This document shows, piece by piece, positions 46,512-54,594 of a DNA stretch of 64,000 nt (positions within the stretch are counted from its first letter, which is position 1; each line of letters begins with the position of its first letter). Under the pieces are notes generated by a model. It searched no databases, was not told the DNA's origin, and saw only the letters and a list, made by a program, of their open reading frames with translations. The DNA comes from CAZLRH01 sp964562015 (GTDB taxonomy: Bacteria > Verrucomicrobiota > Verrucomicrobiia > Opitutales > JABDGR01), in assembly GCA_964562015.1 (NCBI GenBank), contig CAZLRH010000006.1:166692-230691 (forward strand), written 5' to 3'. Position numbers and translations under genes: made by a program.

Positions 46512-47612
46512 ATGAAGTTTTTGCCCCTCTCCGTGTTTCGCGCGGCCAGCGCGAGCGTATTCATTATTCTCTGCGGTGGCGCTGTGGCCAGCGCGCAGAC
46601 CTCGACGCCCGCGGCGGTGGCCCCGGCCGCCTCAGTGGCGCCCGCCGCGTCTGCCCCGGCGGCGGCTTCTTCTGCGACTGCCCCCGCGACCGCCACTGCC
46701 CCGACGGCTGGACGTGGCCGCGGCGGGGCGATGCCGGCCAACCCGGCGTTGCCGACGATTTGGATTATCGGTGACTCGACCGTGTTGAACGGCCAGGGCA
46801 CCGGTTCCAACGGCCAGTGGGGCTGGGGCGATAAAATTGCGCCTTTTTTCGATTTGCAGAAAGTCAACGTCGTCAACCGCGGCGCAGGCGGCACGAGCAG
46901 CCGGAGTTTTTACACGGGCAACTGGCCTCGCATTTTGCCCAACCTTAAGAAGGGCGACTACCTGCTCATCCAGTTCGGCCACAACGACAACAACGGCGTC
47001 TTCACCGATGCCGGCGGTTACCGCGCTTCGCTCAACGGCGTGGGTGACGATACGCAGCAGGTCACCAGCCGCTCTGGCCAGCCCGAGACCGTGCACACGT
47101 TCGGCTGGTACCTGAAGCAATATGTGACCGAGGCCCGCGCGCAGGGCGCGACGCCCATCCTTTGCTCGCTCATCCCGCGCAAAATCTGGGAAGACGACGG
47201 CAAGTTGATGCGTCATAACGACAAGTATTTCGATTACGCCGGTTGGGCCGCGCAGGTAGCGAAGGACAATCAGGTGCCCTTCGTGAACCTGCACGAAATC
47301 ACCGCGCGCAAGTACGAGGCCATGGGGCCGGCCAAGGTCGAGCCGCTCTTTGTGCCCGTGCCCACCGAGCACACGCACACGAATCTGGAAGGCGCCATCA
47401 TCAACGCCGAATCCGTCATCGGCGGCCTGAAGGCGCTCAAAGACGACCCGCTGGCCAATGATTTTTCCGCGCAGGGGCAGGCCATTCCCGTGGCCGATGT
47501 AAGCCAGCCCGCCCCGCCGCCGGCGGTGATACCCAAGACTGACGCCGCGAAACCGGCGGCGGCCCCAGGCGCGTCGGCTGGTTCGACTCCTGCAACTTCT
47601 TCCGCTCAATAA
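46512..47612 (+). CDS. Secreted CE12-type rhamnogalacturonan acetylesterase (first copy)
   Basis: An SGNH hydrolase of 366 residues with a signal peptide (ASASVFIILCGGAVASAQ). An Ala/Pro-rich spacer (about residues 30-80, ending AGRGRGGAMP) precedes the catalytic domain. The domain has nucleophile Ser89 in IWIIGDSTV, oxyanion Gly in NRGAGGTSSRSF, block III LIQFGHNDN and the Asp/His region with EHTHTNLEGA. This matches family CE12 enzymes that remove acetyl groups from rhamnogalacturonan. The C-terminal tail is again Ala/Pro-rich. It begins 233 bases from the divergent kdp operon. Confidence 0.9.
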   Translation: MKFLPLSVFRAASASVFIILCGGAVASAQTSTPAAVAPAASVAPAASAPAAASSATAPATATAPTAGRGRGGAMPANPALPTIWIIGDSTVLNGQGTGSNGQWGWGDKIAPFFDLQKVNVVNRGAGGTSSRSFYTGNWPRILPNLKKGDYLLIQFGHNDNNGVFTDAGGYRASLNGVGDDTQQVTSRSGQPETVHTFGWYLKQYVTEARAQGATPILCSLIPRKIWEDDGKLMRHNDKYFDYAGWAAQVAKDNQVPFVNLHEITARKYEAMGPAKVEPLFVPVPTEHTHTNLEGAIINAESVIGGLKALKDDPLANDFSAQGQAIPVADVSQPAPPPAVIPKTDAAKPAAAPGASAGSTPATSSAQ

Positions 47613-47633
47613 CGTTTTGCTTCAATGCACTCC

Positions 47634-48716
47634 ATGAAAACCTCCCTTGTTGTTTTAATTCTCTGCTGCGCCATGGTCGCCCGCGCCCAAACCGCCTCAT
47701 CGACTCCGGCCGCCACTCCCGCCGCCGCCACTGGGCCGGCTGCCGCTCCTCCCGCGGTCACCGCGGACGCTCCCGTTTATCCCGCGAATATCACGACCAT
47801 CGAAGCCACCACCAAGGCCGGTATCCTGGGTATCCGCGCCGGGGATATTCCGCGTTACACGCAAACCGGCCCGATTCCCAATCCCGCACCCGCGCGCCTC
47901 GGCGTCCTGCCGCCTTTCCCGCACGATGCAAAATTGCCGACGATTTGGACCATCGGCGACTCGACCGTGCGCACCGGCATCAACGGCACCGGCGACGACA
48001 AAGTGGGGCAGTGGGGCTGGGGCACGCCGCTCGTGGCCTATTTCGATCCGAAAAAAGTCAACGTCGTGAACCGCGCCGTGGGCGGCACGACGGCCATGAG
48101 CTTCTACAACGGCCAGTGGAAGGCCATGGTTAATTTGCTCAAGCCGGGCGACGTGGTCATCCTGCAATTCGGCACCAACAGCGGTCGCGGCGAAGTCGAA
48201 AGCGTCTCCGGTACCGACAGTTTCGGCTCCTTTATCCAGGCCTACATCACCGACACGCGCGCGAAAGGGGCCACGCCCGTCGTCTGCTCGCTCATCCCGC
48301 GCAACGGGCGCGACAGCAGTGGCAAAATCAACCGCAACGCCAACACCCAGGCCGGTTGGGCCAGGCAAGTGGCGGCCGCCGAAGGCGCGGGCTTCATCGA
48401 CCTGAACGAACTCGTCGCGCGCAAGTACGACGCCTTGGACAAGGCCGCGGTGGACGACCTTTTTTCCGGCTCGCCGCACACCAGTTGGACTGGCGCGGTC
48501 GTCAATGCCGAGACGGTCATCTCCGGCCTCAAGGCGCTGAAGAACGACCCCGTCGCCGCGTATTACGTTCCGCAGGTCAAAGAGATCGCCCCGGCGCCGG
48601 ATTTGAGCACGCCCGCTGGGGATGCGGCAAAAACTGAGGGAGCGGCGGCGGCGAGTTCCGCTTCTCCGGCTTCCTCGACAGCCCCGGCAGCGACACCGAC
48701 CGCGCCGGCGAAATAA
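47634..48716 (+). CDS. Secreted CE12-type acetylesterase-like protein (second copy)
   Basis: A paralog of the preceding gene, 360 residues long. It has a signal peptide (MKTSLVVLILCCAMVARAQ), Ala/Pro-rich flanks, nucleophile motif IWTIGDSTVRTG and NRAVGGTTAMSFYNGQWKAM. Block III is changed to ILQFGTNSG, keeping the Asn but losing the His-x-Asp neighbours seen in the first copy. The Asp/His region is SGSPHTSWTGAVVNAE. It probably acts on a related but different acetylated glycan, or has altered activity. ATG 47625 is nine bases upstream and also possible. The pair look like a tandem duplication. Confidence 0.87.
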   Translation: MKTSLVVLILCCAMVARAQTASSTPAATPAAATGPAAAPPAVTADAPVYPANITTIEATTKAGILGIRAGDIPRYTQTGPIPNPAPARLGVLPPFPHDAKLPTIWTIGDSTVRTGINGTGDDKVGQWGWGTPLVAYFDPKKVNVVNRAVGGTTAMSFYNGQWKAMVNLLKPGDVVILQFGTNSGRGEVESVSGTDSFGSFIQAYITDTRAKGATPVVCSLIPRNGRDSSGKINRNANTQAGWARQVAAAEGAGFIDLNELVARKYDALDKAAVDDLFSGSPHTSWTGAVVNAETVISGLKALKNDPVAAYYVPQVKEIAPAPDLSTPAGDAAKTEGAAAASSASPASSTAPAATPTAPAK

Positions 48717-48719
48717 CGC

Positions 48720-49085
48720 TTACGGTCCGGTGGAGTTGACCACCACGCCGTCCTTGAATTCGACGGTGTGGACCGCTTCCGTCTTGGTTTCCTCAGTTAC
48801 CGGAGTCAGGAAAAAGACGTCGCCCGTGCGGTGTTTTTGAAAGTAATACCATTTCCACAGTTCGTTGCCGTTATCCTGCCGGACGCGCTCGCTCGGCTGG
48901 CCGAGGAGGCCGGTGACGAATTCCTTGGATTGGCCGGGACCAATTTTGGCGAAAGTATCGGCGGAGATGTCCTGGCCGGTCGAGGTAGTCACGTCGTTCT
49001 TCAAGGACGAACAACCGGGCAGTCCGGAACTGAGCAGGCTGGCGAAAAGTAAAACAAGGAGACGGTGGCTGTGAGAAAATTTCAT
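48720..49085 (-). CDS. SmpA/OmlA (BamE)-like outer-membrane lipoprotein
   Basis: The 121-residue product has a lipoprotein signal (LLVLLFASLLSSGLPGCSS). The BamE-fold pattern follows: DTFAKIGPGQSKEFVTGLLGQPSERVRQDNGNELWKWYYFQ, ending in beta strands (TVEFKDGVVVNS). BamE assists assembly of outer-membrane beta-barrels, but the wider family also includes other small lipoproteins, so this may be a relative rather than the core subunit. Its stop lies three bases from the end of the convergent CE12 gene. Confidence 0.82.
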   Translation of the reverse strand: MKFSHSHRLLVLLFASLLSSGLPGCSSLKNDVTTSTGQDISADTFAKIGPGQSKEFVTGLLGQPSERVRQDNGNELWKWYYFQKHRTGDVFFLTPVTEETKTEAVHTVEFKDGVVVNSTGP

Positions 49086-49226
49086 AAAGAACGGAAATAT
49101 TTTTGGCAAAAATGGAAAAAAGAGTGAGACGAAGGAAAAGGGCGGGGGTTGAATGAGGCCGGGTTTTAGGTGACCGCGAGTACGCCACCGCCTAGCTAGA
49201 CGGAGTTTTGGTCACGACACGATACT

Positions 49227-50483
49227 TCATTCCTTCGCCGCTTCGCGCAGAAAATCGGCGAAATTCAATAGCACGTCCTGTAGCAGGACATCGGACGGAT
49301 GGCCGCCGCCGTTAAGCAGCACTGCCGCCGCCGTCCGGTAGCGTGGCACGAGCACGACCAGTACGGTCTGGTTGTCCTGGGTGCCCACACGTGCCACGAG
49401 TTCGACGCCGCGGTAAAATTGGCGAATCCAGCCCATGCCCCATTGCTGTTCACCCACCACTTTTTCCGGGGCCCAGCGCTGCTTCATGAGCGTTTCGCTC
49501 ACGAGCCTCTTGCCGCCGGGCGCGAGGCCGCCGCTGATTTCCAACTGCAACCATGCCGCCAAATCCGTGGCCGAGGCGCGCAGGCCGCGCGCGGGCAGCA
49601 GGGCGCCCCCATTCGCGCCGGAGCTGGCGGGCGTGGGTTGCCAGCCGCCGGCAACTTGCGTGTGACCCACGGCGTCGTCATCCGCCGGGGTGGACGAGGG
49701 CGGGCCAAAACTGGCGCGTTTCATCGCGAGGGGATCGAGCAATTCCTTCGTCGCCAGCGCCACGTAATCAACCGGCAAACCGGCGGGCAGTTGGCGTGCG
49801 TTATTGGCCGCCATGGTGGCGAGGTAGCCGGCAGCCGCGGCGCTGGTTTCGCTGTAGCTGAAAGTGCCACCGGGCTGCGCCAGCACGGGCACTTGCGCGA
49901 GCACGGTGAACAAATCCGCCGGCGTCGCCGCGGGCTTGCGCAAGGTCTCATCCGCATAATCCGGCACGCCCGCGGTCATGAACAACAATTGCCGCAAGGC
50001 GGCCGTGCGCGAGGCATCGGCGTCGGAGAGTTTGAAATCGCCCCAGCAACGCCACGCTGGCAAGTCCAGATCGATGATCTTTTCGTCCGCGAGCTTGGCC
50101 AGCAGGAGGGAATTGAATGCTTGCGTCACAGGCCCGAGCGCGAAGCGGGTGTCCGGAGTCAACGGGATAGATCCCGCGACACTCGTGCGGTTGCCAAAAG
50201 CCTCCAGCAAAAGCACGCGCCCGGGCTGCACCATCGCCACCGCGAGGCCGGGAAGGCCGGAATCCTTGCGGGCTCCGGCCAGGTAATCGCGAAAGGATTT
50301 TACCTGGTCGTCACCCAGCGCGACCGGCGTGCGGCCGGACGGCGCGGCGGGAGTGTCAGTCACAATCACTTGGCCGGGTGCGGTAGACGAACTTGTTGCG
50401 CTTTCCGCCGGACGGGCCGGGGCGGCCGTCAGGAGCATCGTCGTAAAAATCAGCCATCGACCCGGAATGGAAAAGGATGACAT
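49227..50483 (-). CDS. Beta-lactamase-fold protein lacking catalytic residues
   Basis: The 418-residue secreted protein (signal MSSFSIPGRWLIFTTMLLTAAPARPA) has the overall layout of class C beta-lactamase-related serine hydrolases. Landmarks are FRDYLAGARKDSGLPGLAVAMVQPGRVLLLEAFGNR, LRQLLFMTAGVPDYADE and FSYSETSAAAAGYL. The SxxK motif, normally GSVTK, reads GPVTQ, so both catalytic Ser (Pro118) and Lys (Gln121) are lost. The YxN motif is Tyr210-Ser-Glu212, and the third-box His is replaced (ARVGTQDN). It is thus probably a non-enzymatic binding protein. It lies 20 bases downstream of the SHD1-domain gene. Confidence 0.85.
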   Translation of the reverse strand: MSSFSIPGRWLIFTTMLLTAAPARPAESATSSSTAPGQVIVTDTPAAPSGRTPVALGDDQVKSFRDYLAGARKDSGLPGLAVAMVQPGRVLLLEAFGNRTSVAGSIPLTPDTRFALGPVTQAFNSLLLAKLADEKIIDLDLPAWRCWGDFKLSDADASRTAALRQLLFMTAGVPDYADETLRKPAATPADLFTVLAQVPVLAQPGGTFSYSETSAAAAGYLATMAANNARQLPAGLPVDYVALATKELLDPLAMKRASFGPPSSTPADDDAVGHTQVAGGWQPTPASSGANGGALLPARGLRASATDLAAWLQLEISGGLAPGGKRLVSETLMKQRWAPEKVVGEQQWGMGWIRQFYRGVELVARVGTQDNQTVLVVLVPRYRTAAAVLLNGGGHPSDVLLQDVLLNFADFLREAAKE

Positions 50484-50503
50484 GAGCAAGAGGACGAAAA
50501 AAT

Positions 50504-51784
50504 TTAATACTGGCGCTCGGCGATTTGGGCGGCGGTGGCGGGCTGGGCGTCGCCGAGGGCGGCCTTTTCCGGCACGGGCAAATCCGCGAGCGTGGCGCCG
50601 GATTTGGAATAAACCTTTGCCACTTTTTTGGTTTCTGTGCCAAAGACGAACACGAGGCTGTCCACCTCCGGCCGGTCCCACCAGGCGGCGTCCGGCAATT
50701 GCAAAAGGTCCCAGGCGTCACCCTGGGTCGGTGGGACGGCGTCGTTCAATTCCGCCGGCCCGTGGCCCGCCAGTTGAATGACATAGAACGAATCCTTGCG
50801 GTTCGCCATGGCGTACGGCGGTTCGCCCGCGGAGTGCAGCAGCTTGTGGTCCTTGTCGAACGCGTACCACTGGGCCTGGAGCGCCGAGGCTGGGAAAGGT
50901 TGCTTCACCCCCAGCGAAAGGCGGAAATAGTCGCGATCCGGTGTCGCTTCCCCGGTGCGCGGGCGCAGGCGGACCACCTCGGGCAGGGCGAACAGGTCGG
51001 TGGCCGACTGGTCGGTGTACAATTCCTGGCCGGAATAGTCCGCGTATTTGTCCCGCGCCACGAGCGCTTTTTCCGGAAAATCAAAATCGCGCCAAGAACC
51101 GGATGGGAAAACGGTGGCCACCGTCTGTTGGTCGTTTCCGACCACGGCGACGGCGTAAGCCGCGACCCGCACGGTGGGATCTTGCAGGGGCAGCAAAACC
51201 ATGAAAGTGCGACCCGGCTTAATGTCGCTCGTCGGCAGGAAGGCCGTGGTTTCCCCATCACGCACCGTCAACGTGGAAGCCGGAGGCGGGAGCGGGAAAC
51301 TCCGTCGCGTGTGGTCGGGGTTGTAAAAATAAACATTGGCGTATTCGAGCGGGCCGGCGTCGTTGTTGCGCAGCGTCAGCGGAATGCCCAGGTAGGTGTT
51401 GGGATAGCCCTTGCCCGGCAGGGGCCGCAGGCGCAGCACTCGCGGTTCATCCACCACAAAGGACCGGCCGTAGGATGAGAGCTTGGCGGTGGGCGGTGGC
51501 ACCTCGCCTTGGCCCACGGGCTGATTTTCCTGCCATTCGCGCACGAGCAATTGGTCGGAGGCGACCAGATTATCCTGCGCGAGCGTAAAGGTGCGCCCGT
51601 CAGACCGCCGAAAGGTGACTTCGCCCTCGTAGGTGCTGAGGATGGCAGCGTCGTAGCGGCGGCCATCCTGGTCCGTCCACAGGTGGTTGTTGTCGTTCGT
51701 GGCGGCCAAACTCAGGCTGGCGGCCAGCAAAATCACCGCGGCCCGCCAATGCGACGCGCCAGCAGCGACCCATCCAGCGTTCAT
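50504..51784 (-). CDS. Secreted SHD1-like domain protein, unknown function
   Basis: The 426-residue protein has a signal peptide (HWRAAVILLAASLSLAAT). An SHD1-like domain follows (LWTDQDGRRYDAAILSTYEGEVTFRRSDGRTFTLAQDNLVASDQLLVREW, about residues 34-83). It aligns with the same domain in the sigma/RCC1 fusion at 22.1-24.7 kb. The remainder is beta-rich and not recognised. It lies 19 bases downstream of tatA and 20 bases upstream of the degenerate beta-lactamase gene, so the three probably form an operon. The start MNAGW is chosen because upstream sequence lies in tatA. Confidence 0.78.
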   Translation of the reverse strand: MNAGWVAAGASHWRAAVILLAASLSLAATNDNNHLWTDQDGRRYDAAILSTYEGEVTFRRSDGRTFTLAQDNLVASDQLLVREWQENQPVGQGEVPPPTAKLSSYGRSFVVDEPRVLRLRPLPGKGYPNTYLGIPLTLRNNDAGPLEYANVYFYNPDHTRRSFPLPPPASTLTVRDGETTAFLPTSDIKPGRTFMVLLPLQDPTVRVAAYAVAVVGNDQQTVATVFPSGSWRDFDFPEKALVARDKYADYSGQELYTDQSATDLFALPEVVRLRPRTGEATPDRDYFRLSLGVKQPFPASALQAQWYAFDKDHKLLHSAGEPPYAMANRKDSFYVIQLAGHGPAELNDAVPPTQGDAWDLLQLPDAAWWDRPEVDSLVFVFGTETKKVAKVYSKSGATLADLPVPEKAALGDAQPATAAQIAERQY

Positions 51785-51803
51785 CGTTACAACAGCGGAA
51801 AGG

Positions 51804-52148
51804 CTAGGCTTTTTTGTCCGCACTGACGGATTCCTCGATATGGACCGTGGTGCTCGGGGCGCTCGCGGTCGTGGCCAGGCGGCGGCGCACTTCTTCGTCG
51901 ACCCGTTTGCGAATCGCATCCTCTTCGGCCATCTTCTTGCGGTCCTCTTCGTCGACGGCCGTGCGAAAATTGTCCTCCACCTCCGAGGCGGCTTTCTTGA
52001 ATTCGCGCATGGACTTGCCGAACGACCGCGCCAGCTCGGGCAGGCGTTTCGCGCCGAAGAGCAACAGCACCACGAAGAGAATCAGGATGATTTCCGGCGT
52101 GCCGAGCGGCCCGATGGCCAAAACTGGGGTGATGGTATTCATAGACAT
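51804..52148 (-). CDS. tatA: Twin-arginine translocase subunit TatA
   Basis: TatA forms the pore for folded, twin-arginine-signalled proteins. The 114-residue product shows the standard pattern: membrane helix GTPEIILILFVVLLLFGAKRLPELARSFGKSMREFKKA, followed by a charged amphipathic and helical tail (EVEDNFRTAVDEEDRKKMAEEDAIRKRVDEEVRRRL). The tail is longer than average. TatB and TatC are not in the window. At least one Tat substrate, the FAD oxidoreductase at 35.4-36.9 kb, is encoded nearby. The start may be the second Met (52142). Confidence 0.92.
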   Translation of the reverse strand: MSMNTITPVLAIGPLGTPEIILILFVVLLLFGAKRLPELARSFGKSMREFKKAASEVEDNFRTAVDEEDRKKMAEEDAIRKRVDEEVRRRLATTASAPSTTVHIEESVSADKKA

Positions 52149-52288
52149 AGTATTGGACTCTTTCCGCCTCCTGTAAACCCTGAAATACCGCCTGGGTTCC
52201 CTGCCTCCGTTCTTGCAAAAACGGCAGTCGGGCGATAATTACATTGTTATCCGGGGTTTAACTTTCCCACCCACTTTCCCTTTCCTCC

Positions 52289-53269
52289 ATGAGCGCCACT
52301 CCCGCCAAGACCATCCCCGCGCCGCGGGTCAAAGAAGCCTTGCAGCGCCTGAAAACCAACATTGGCAAGGTCATCCGCGGCAAGGACGCGGTGATCGACC
52401 AGGTGCTCATCGCGCTCGTGGCCGGCGGTCACTTGTTGCTGGAGGACCTGCCTGGCCTCGGCAAAACCACCCTCGCTTACTGCCTGGCCCGCTCAATTGA
52501 CTGCCAGTTCTCCCGCATCCAGTTCACCAGCGATCTGCTGCCCAGCGACATCCTCGGCGTGTCGATTTACGACGAACAGCGCAAGGAATTCGTCTTTAAG
52601 AAAGGCCCCCTGTTCGCGAACATCGTGCTGGCCGACGAAATCAACCGCACCACGCCCAAGACGCAGTCCAGCCTCCTCGAGGTCATGGATCGCGGCAAGG
52701 TCTCCATCGATGGCCAGACGTTTTCCGTCGGCGCGCCGTTCATGGTGTTCGCCACGCAAAATCCGGTGGACTACGAGGGCACCTTCCCGCTGCCGGAGAG
52801 CCAGATGGACCGCTTCCTGATGCGGCTGCAAATGGGTTATCCCGAGTTTGCGCACGAAATGGCCATCTTGCAGTCGGCCACGTCGCGCCGTTCGTACGAC
52901 CTACTCGACCTCGAGCCCGTCGCCACGCGCGATGAGATTCTCGAAATCCAGCAATACACGCCCGAGGTCTACGTGGAAGATTCCGTCATCGAGTACATTT
53001 TAAAAATCGTCGCCGCCACGCGCACCGAGGCCGAGTTCCAGGCCGGCATCTCGACGCGTGGTTCGCTGGCCCTCAAACTCGCCGCCCAGGCGGCCGCCCT
53101 TTGCGACGGGCGCGCCTTTGTCATTCCGGCGGACGTGATCCAAGTCGTCAAACCCGTGTGCGTGCACCGGTTGGGCCTCCGCCGCGCGGCGGCGGATTCG
53201 TTCGAAGAACGCCGGGTGGCCGACGGCCTGCTGACCCAAATCATCGACCGTATTCCGCAGCCGGTGTGA
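52289..53269 (+). CDS. MoxR-family AAA+ ATPase
   Basis: The 326-residue ATPase has Walker A EDLPGLGKTT (about 52-61), Walker B IVLADEINRTTPKTQSSLLEVM and sensor 1 FMVFATQNPVDYEGTFPLPESQMDRF. This is the standard MoxR layout. MoxR ATPases act as chaperones for partner proteins, often with von Willebrand-type or DUF58 partners. It heads a module with the DUF58 and transglutaminase genes. Its leader is one of the most extreme C/T tracts in the window (CCCACTTTCCCTTTCCTCC). Confidence 0.95.
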   Translation: MSATPAKTIPAPRVKEALQRLKTNIGKVIRGKDAVIDQVLIALVAGGHLLLEDLPGLGKTTLAYCLARSIDCQFSRIQFTSDLLPSDILGVSIYDEQRKEFVFKKGPLFANIVLADEINRTTPKTQSSLLEVMDRGKVSIDGQTFSVGAPFMVFATQNPVDYEGTFPLPESQMDRFLMRLQMGYPEFAHEMAILQSATSRRSYDLLDLEPVATRDEILEIQQYTPEVYVEDSVIEYILKIVAATRTEAEFQAGISTRGSLALKLAAQAAALCDGRAFVIPADVIQVVKPVCVHRLGLRRAAADSFEERRVADGLLTQIIDRIPQPV

Positions 53270-53280
53270 ATCACGGAATT

Positions 53281-53422
53281 AAAAATTCAAAATTGAATAT
53301 TCAAAATCGGAACTGGTGGCCCAAAATTCGCGTCCAAGAAATTCGCGCGTATTTTTTGGTCGTCCCCGCCGGCAATTGCGGGTGTGGGATATTTATTGAA
53401 TTTTCAATTTTCAATTTTGAAT
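53281..53422. repeat. Inverted repeat of AT-rich words between moxR-like and DUF58 genes
   Basis: A left arm of repeated TTCAAAAT/TTGAATAT-type words (53281-53306) is largely complementary to a right arm ATTGAATTTTCAATTTTCAATTTTGAAT (about 53395-53422). The central part also contains words repeated once (AAAATTCGCG, AAATTCGCGCG). It fills almost all of the 173-base spacer between two genes expected to be in one operon. Confidence 0.65.
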
Positions 53423-53442
53423 AACGATAGCCGCTCCCGTCC

Positions 53443-54594
53443 ATGAGCACCACTTTCGCCGCCGCCCCCTTGTCCCGCGCTGCTGACTGGGCCGACCCGG
53501 GCTTTTTTTCCGACCGCGTCGCCCGCTCGACGCGGTTCTGGCGGTTGCTCTGGTTTTTGGTGCTGCCGCCGGATACCCAGCGGACCACGCCGACGCTGGC
53601 GGGCGGCCTGCTCGTCGTCGTGGCGTTGGGCCTCGGCCTGGCCGCGTACAATAACGCGAACAACGTTCTTTTCATGGCCTTGTCGCTGTTGCTGTCGAGT
53701 TTGGTGCTCAGCGGCGTGATGTCGTGGGTCAATTTTCGCGGCGTGCGCTGGCGGCTCGTGCTGCCGCCGCGGTTTCGCGCGGGCGATTCCGCCCCCTTGC
53801 GCATCGATTTGGCCAACGGCAAGAAAATCGTCCCCACCTACAGCCTGCTGTTTCATGCGAACGTCCGCCGTCACGCGCAAAAGCAGCAGTTGTTTCTCCC
53901 CGAGCGGTTGGACCCGGGCCAGACCCTTAGCCTGGACTGGATTTTTTCCCCGACCCGCCGCGGCGTGGAAACGGTGGAAGTGGCGGGGGTGGAATCGCAA
54001 TTCCCGTTTGGCTTTCTGCGCAAGGTGACGGGAGGCGGTGTGCGGCACGACATCCTGATTTGGCCCGCCCGCGTGGATTACGAATTTGCCCCGCCGCACA
54101 GCCACCGCGCGCATCATCCGGGCGAAACCCAGCGCCGGCCCGGACCCGGCGCCGACCTTCTCGGCCTGCGCCCCTACCGGCCCGGTGACGCGCCCCGTCT
54201 TGTCCACTGGAAAGCGAGCGCGCGTTTGCAGCATCTAGTGGTGCGCCAGACGGGCGAGGAACAGCGCGCGGGTTTTTACTTTGTGCTCGATTCGTTGCGG
54301 GCGGTGTGGACGGACGACGCCCAATTCGAGCGCCTGTGCAGTTTCGTCGCCGCCCTCGGCGAAGACTTGTACACGCAGGGCCGCCTGCTGGGTTATTCCA
54401 TCGACGGCGAACCGGCCCAGCCCATCCAACGCCTCGGCGATTTGCATGGCTTTTTCGACCGGCTCGCACGCCTGGAGCCGGTGGCAAAGTCCCAGCCTCC
54501 CATGCTCTCCAAGGGCAACACCATCACTTTCCGGCCGGGTTCCCGGCTCCAAGTCCATGCCTACCTTGACGGCCAACTCGCGGGCACAGCTTAG
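53443..54594 (+). CDS. DUF58 domain protein
   Basis: The 383-residue protein has two adjacent membrane segments (TLAGGLLVVVALGLGLAAYNNANNVLFMALSLLLSSLVLSG) and the DUF58 core. The core includes DLLGLRPYRPGDAPRLVHWKASARLQHLVVRQTGEEQRAGFYFVLDS. DUF58 proteins are regularly encoded next to MoxR ATPases and transglutaminases in a conserved but poorly understood envelope module. Its end overlaps the start of the transglutaminase gene by 38 bases, so translation is probably coupled. Confidence 0.93.
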   Translation: MSTTFAAAPLSRAADWADPGFFSDRVARSTRFWRLLWFLVLPPDTQRTTPTLAGGLLVVVALGLGLAAYNNANNVLFMALSLLLSSLVLSGVMSWVNFRGVRWRLVLPPRFRAGDSAPLRIDLANGKKIVPTYSLLFHANVRRHAQKQQLFLPERLDPGQTLSLDWIFSPTRRGVETVEVAGVESQFPFGFLRKVTGGGVRHDILIWPARVDYEFAPPHSHRAHHPGETQRRPGPGADLLGLRPYRPGDAPRLVHWKASARLQHLVVRQTGEEQRAGFYFVLDSLRAVWTDDAQFERLCSFVAALGEDLYTQGRLLGYSIDGEPAQPIQRLGDLHGFFDRLARLEPVAKSQPPMLSKGNTITFRPGSRLQVHAYLDGQLAGTA

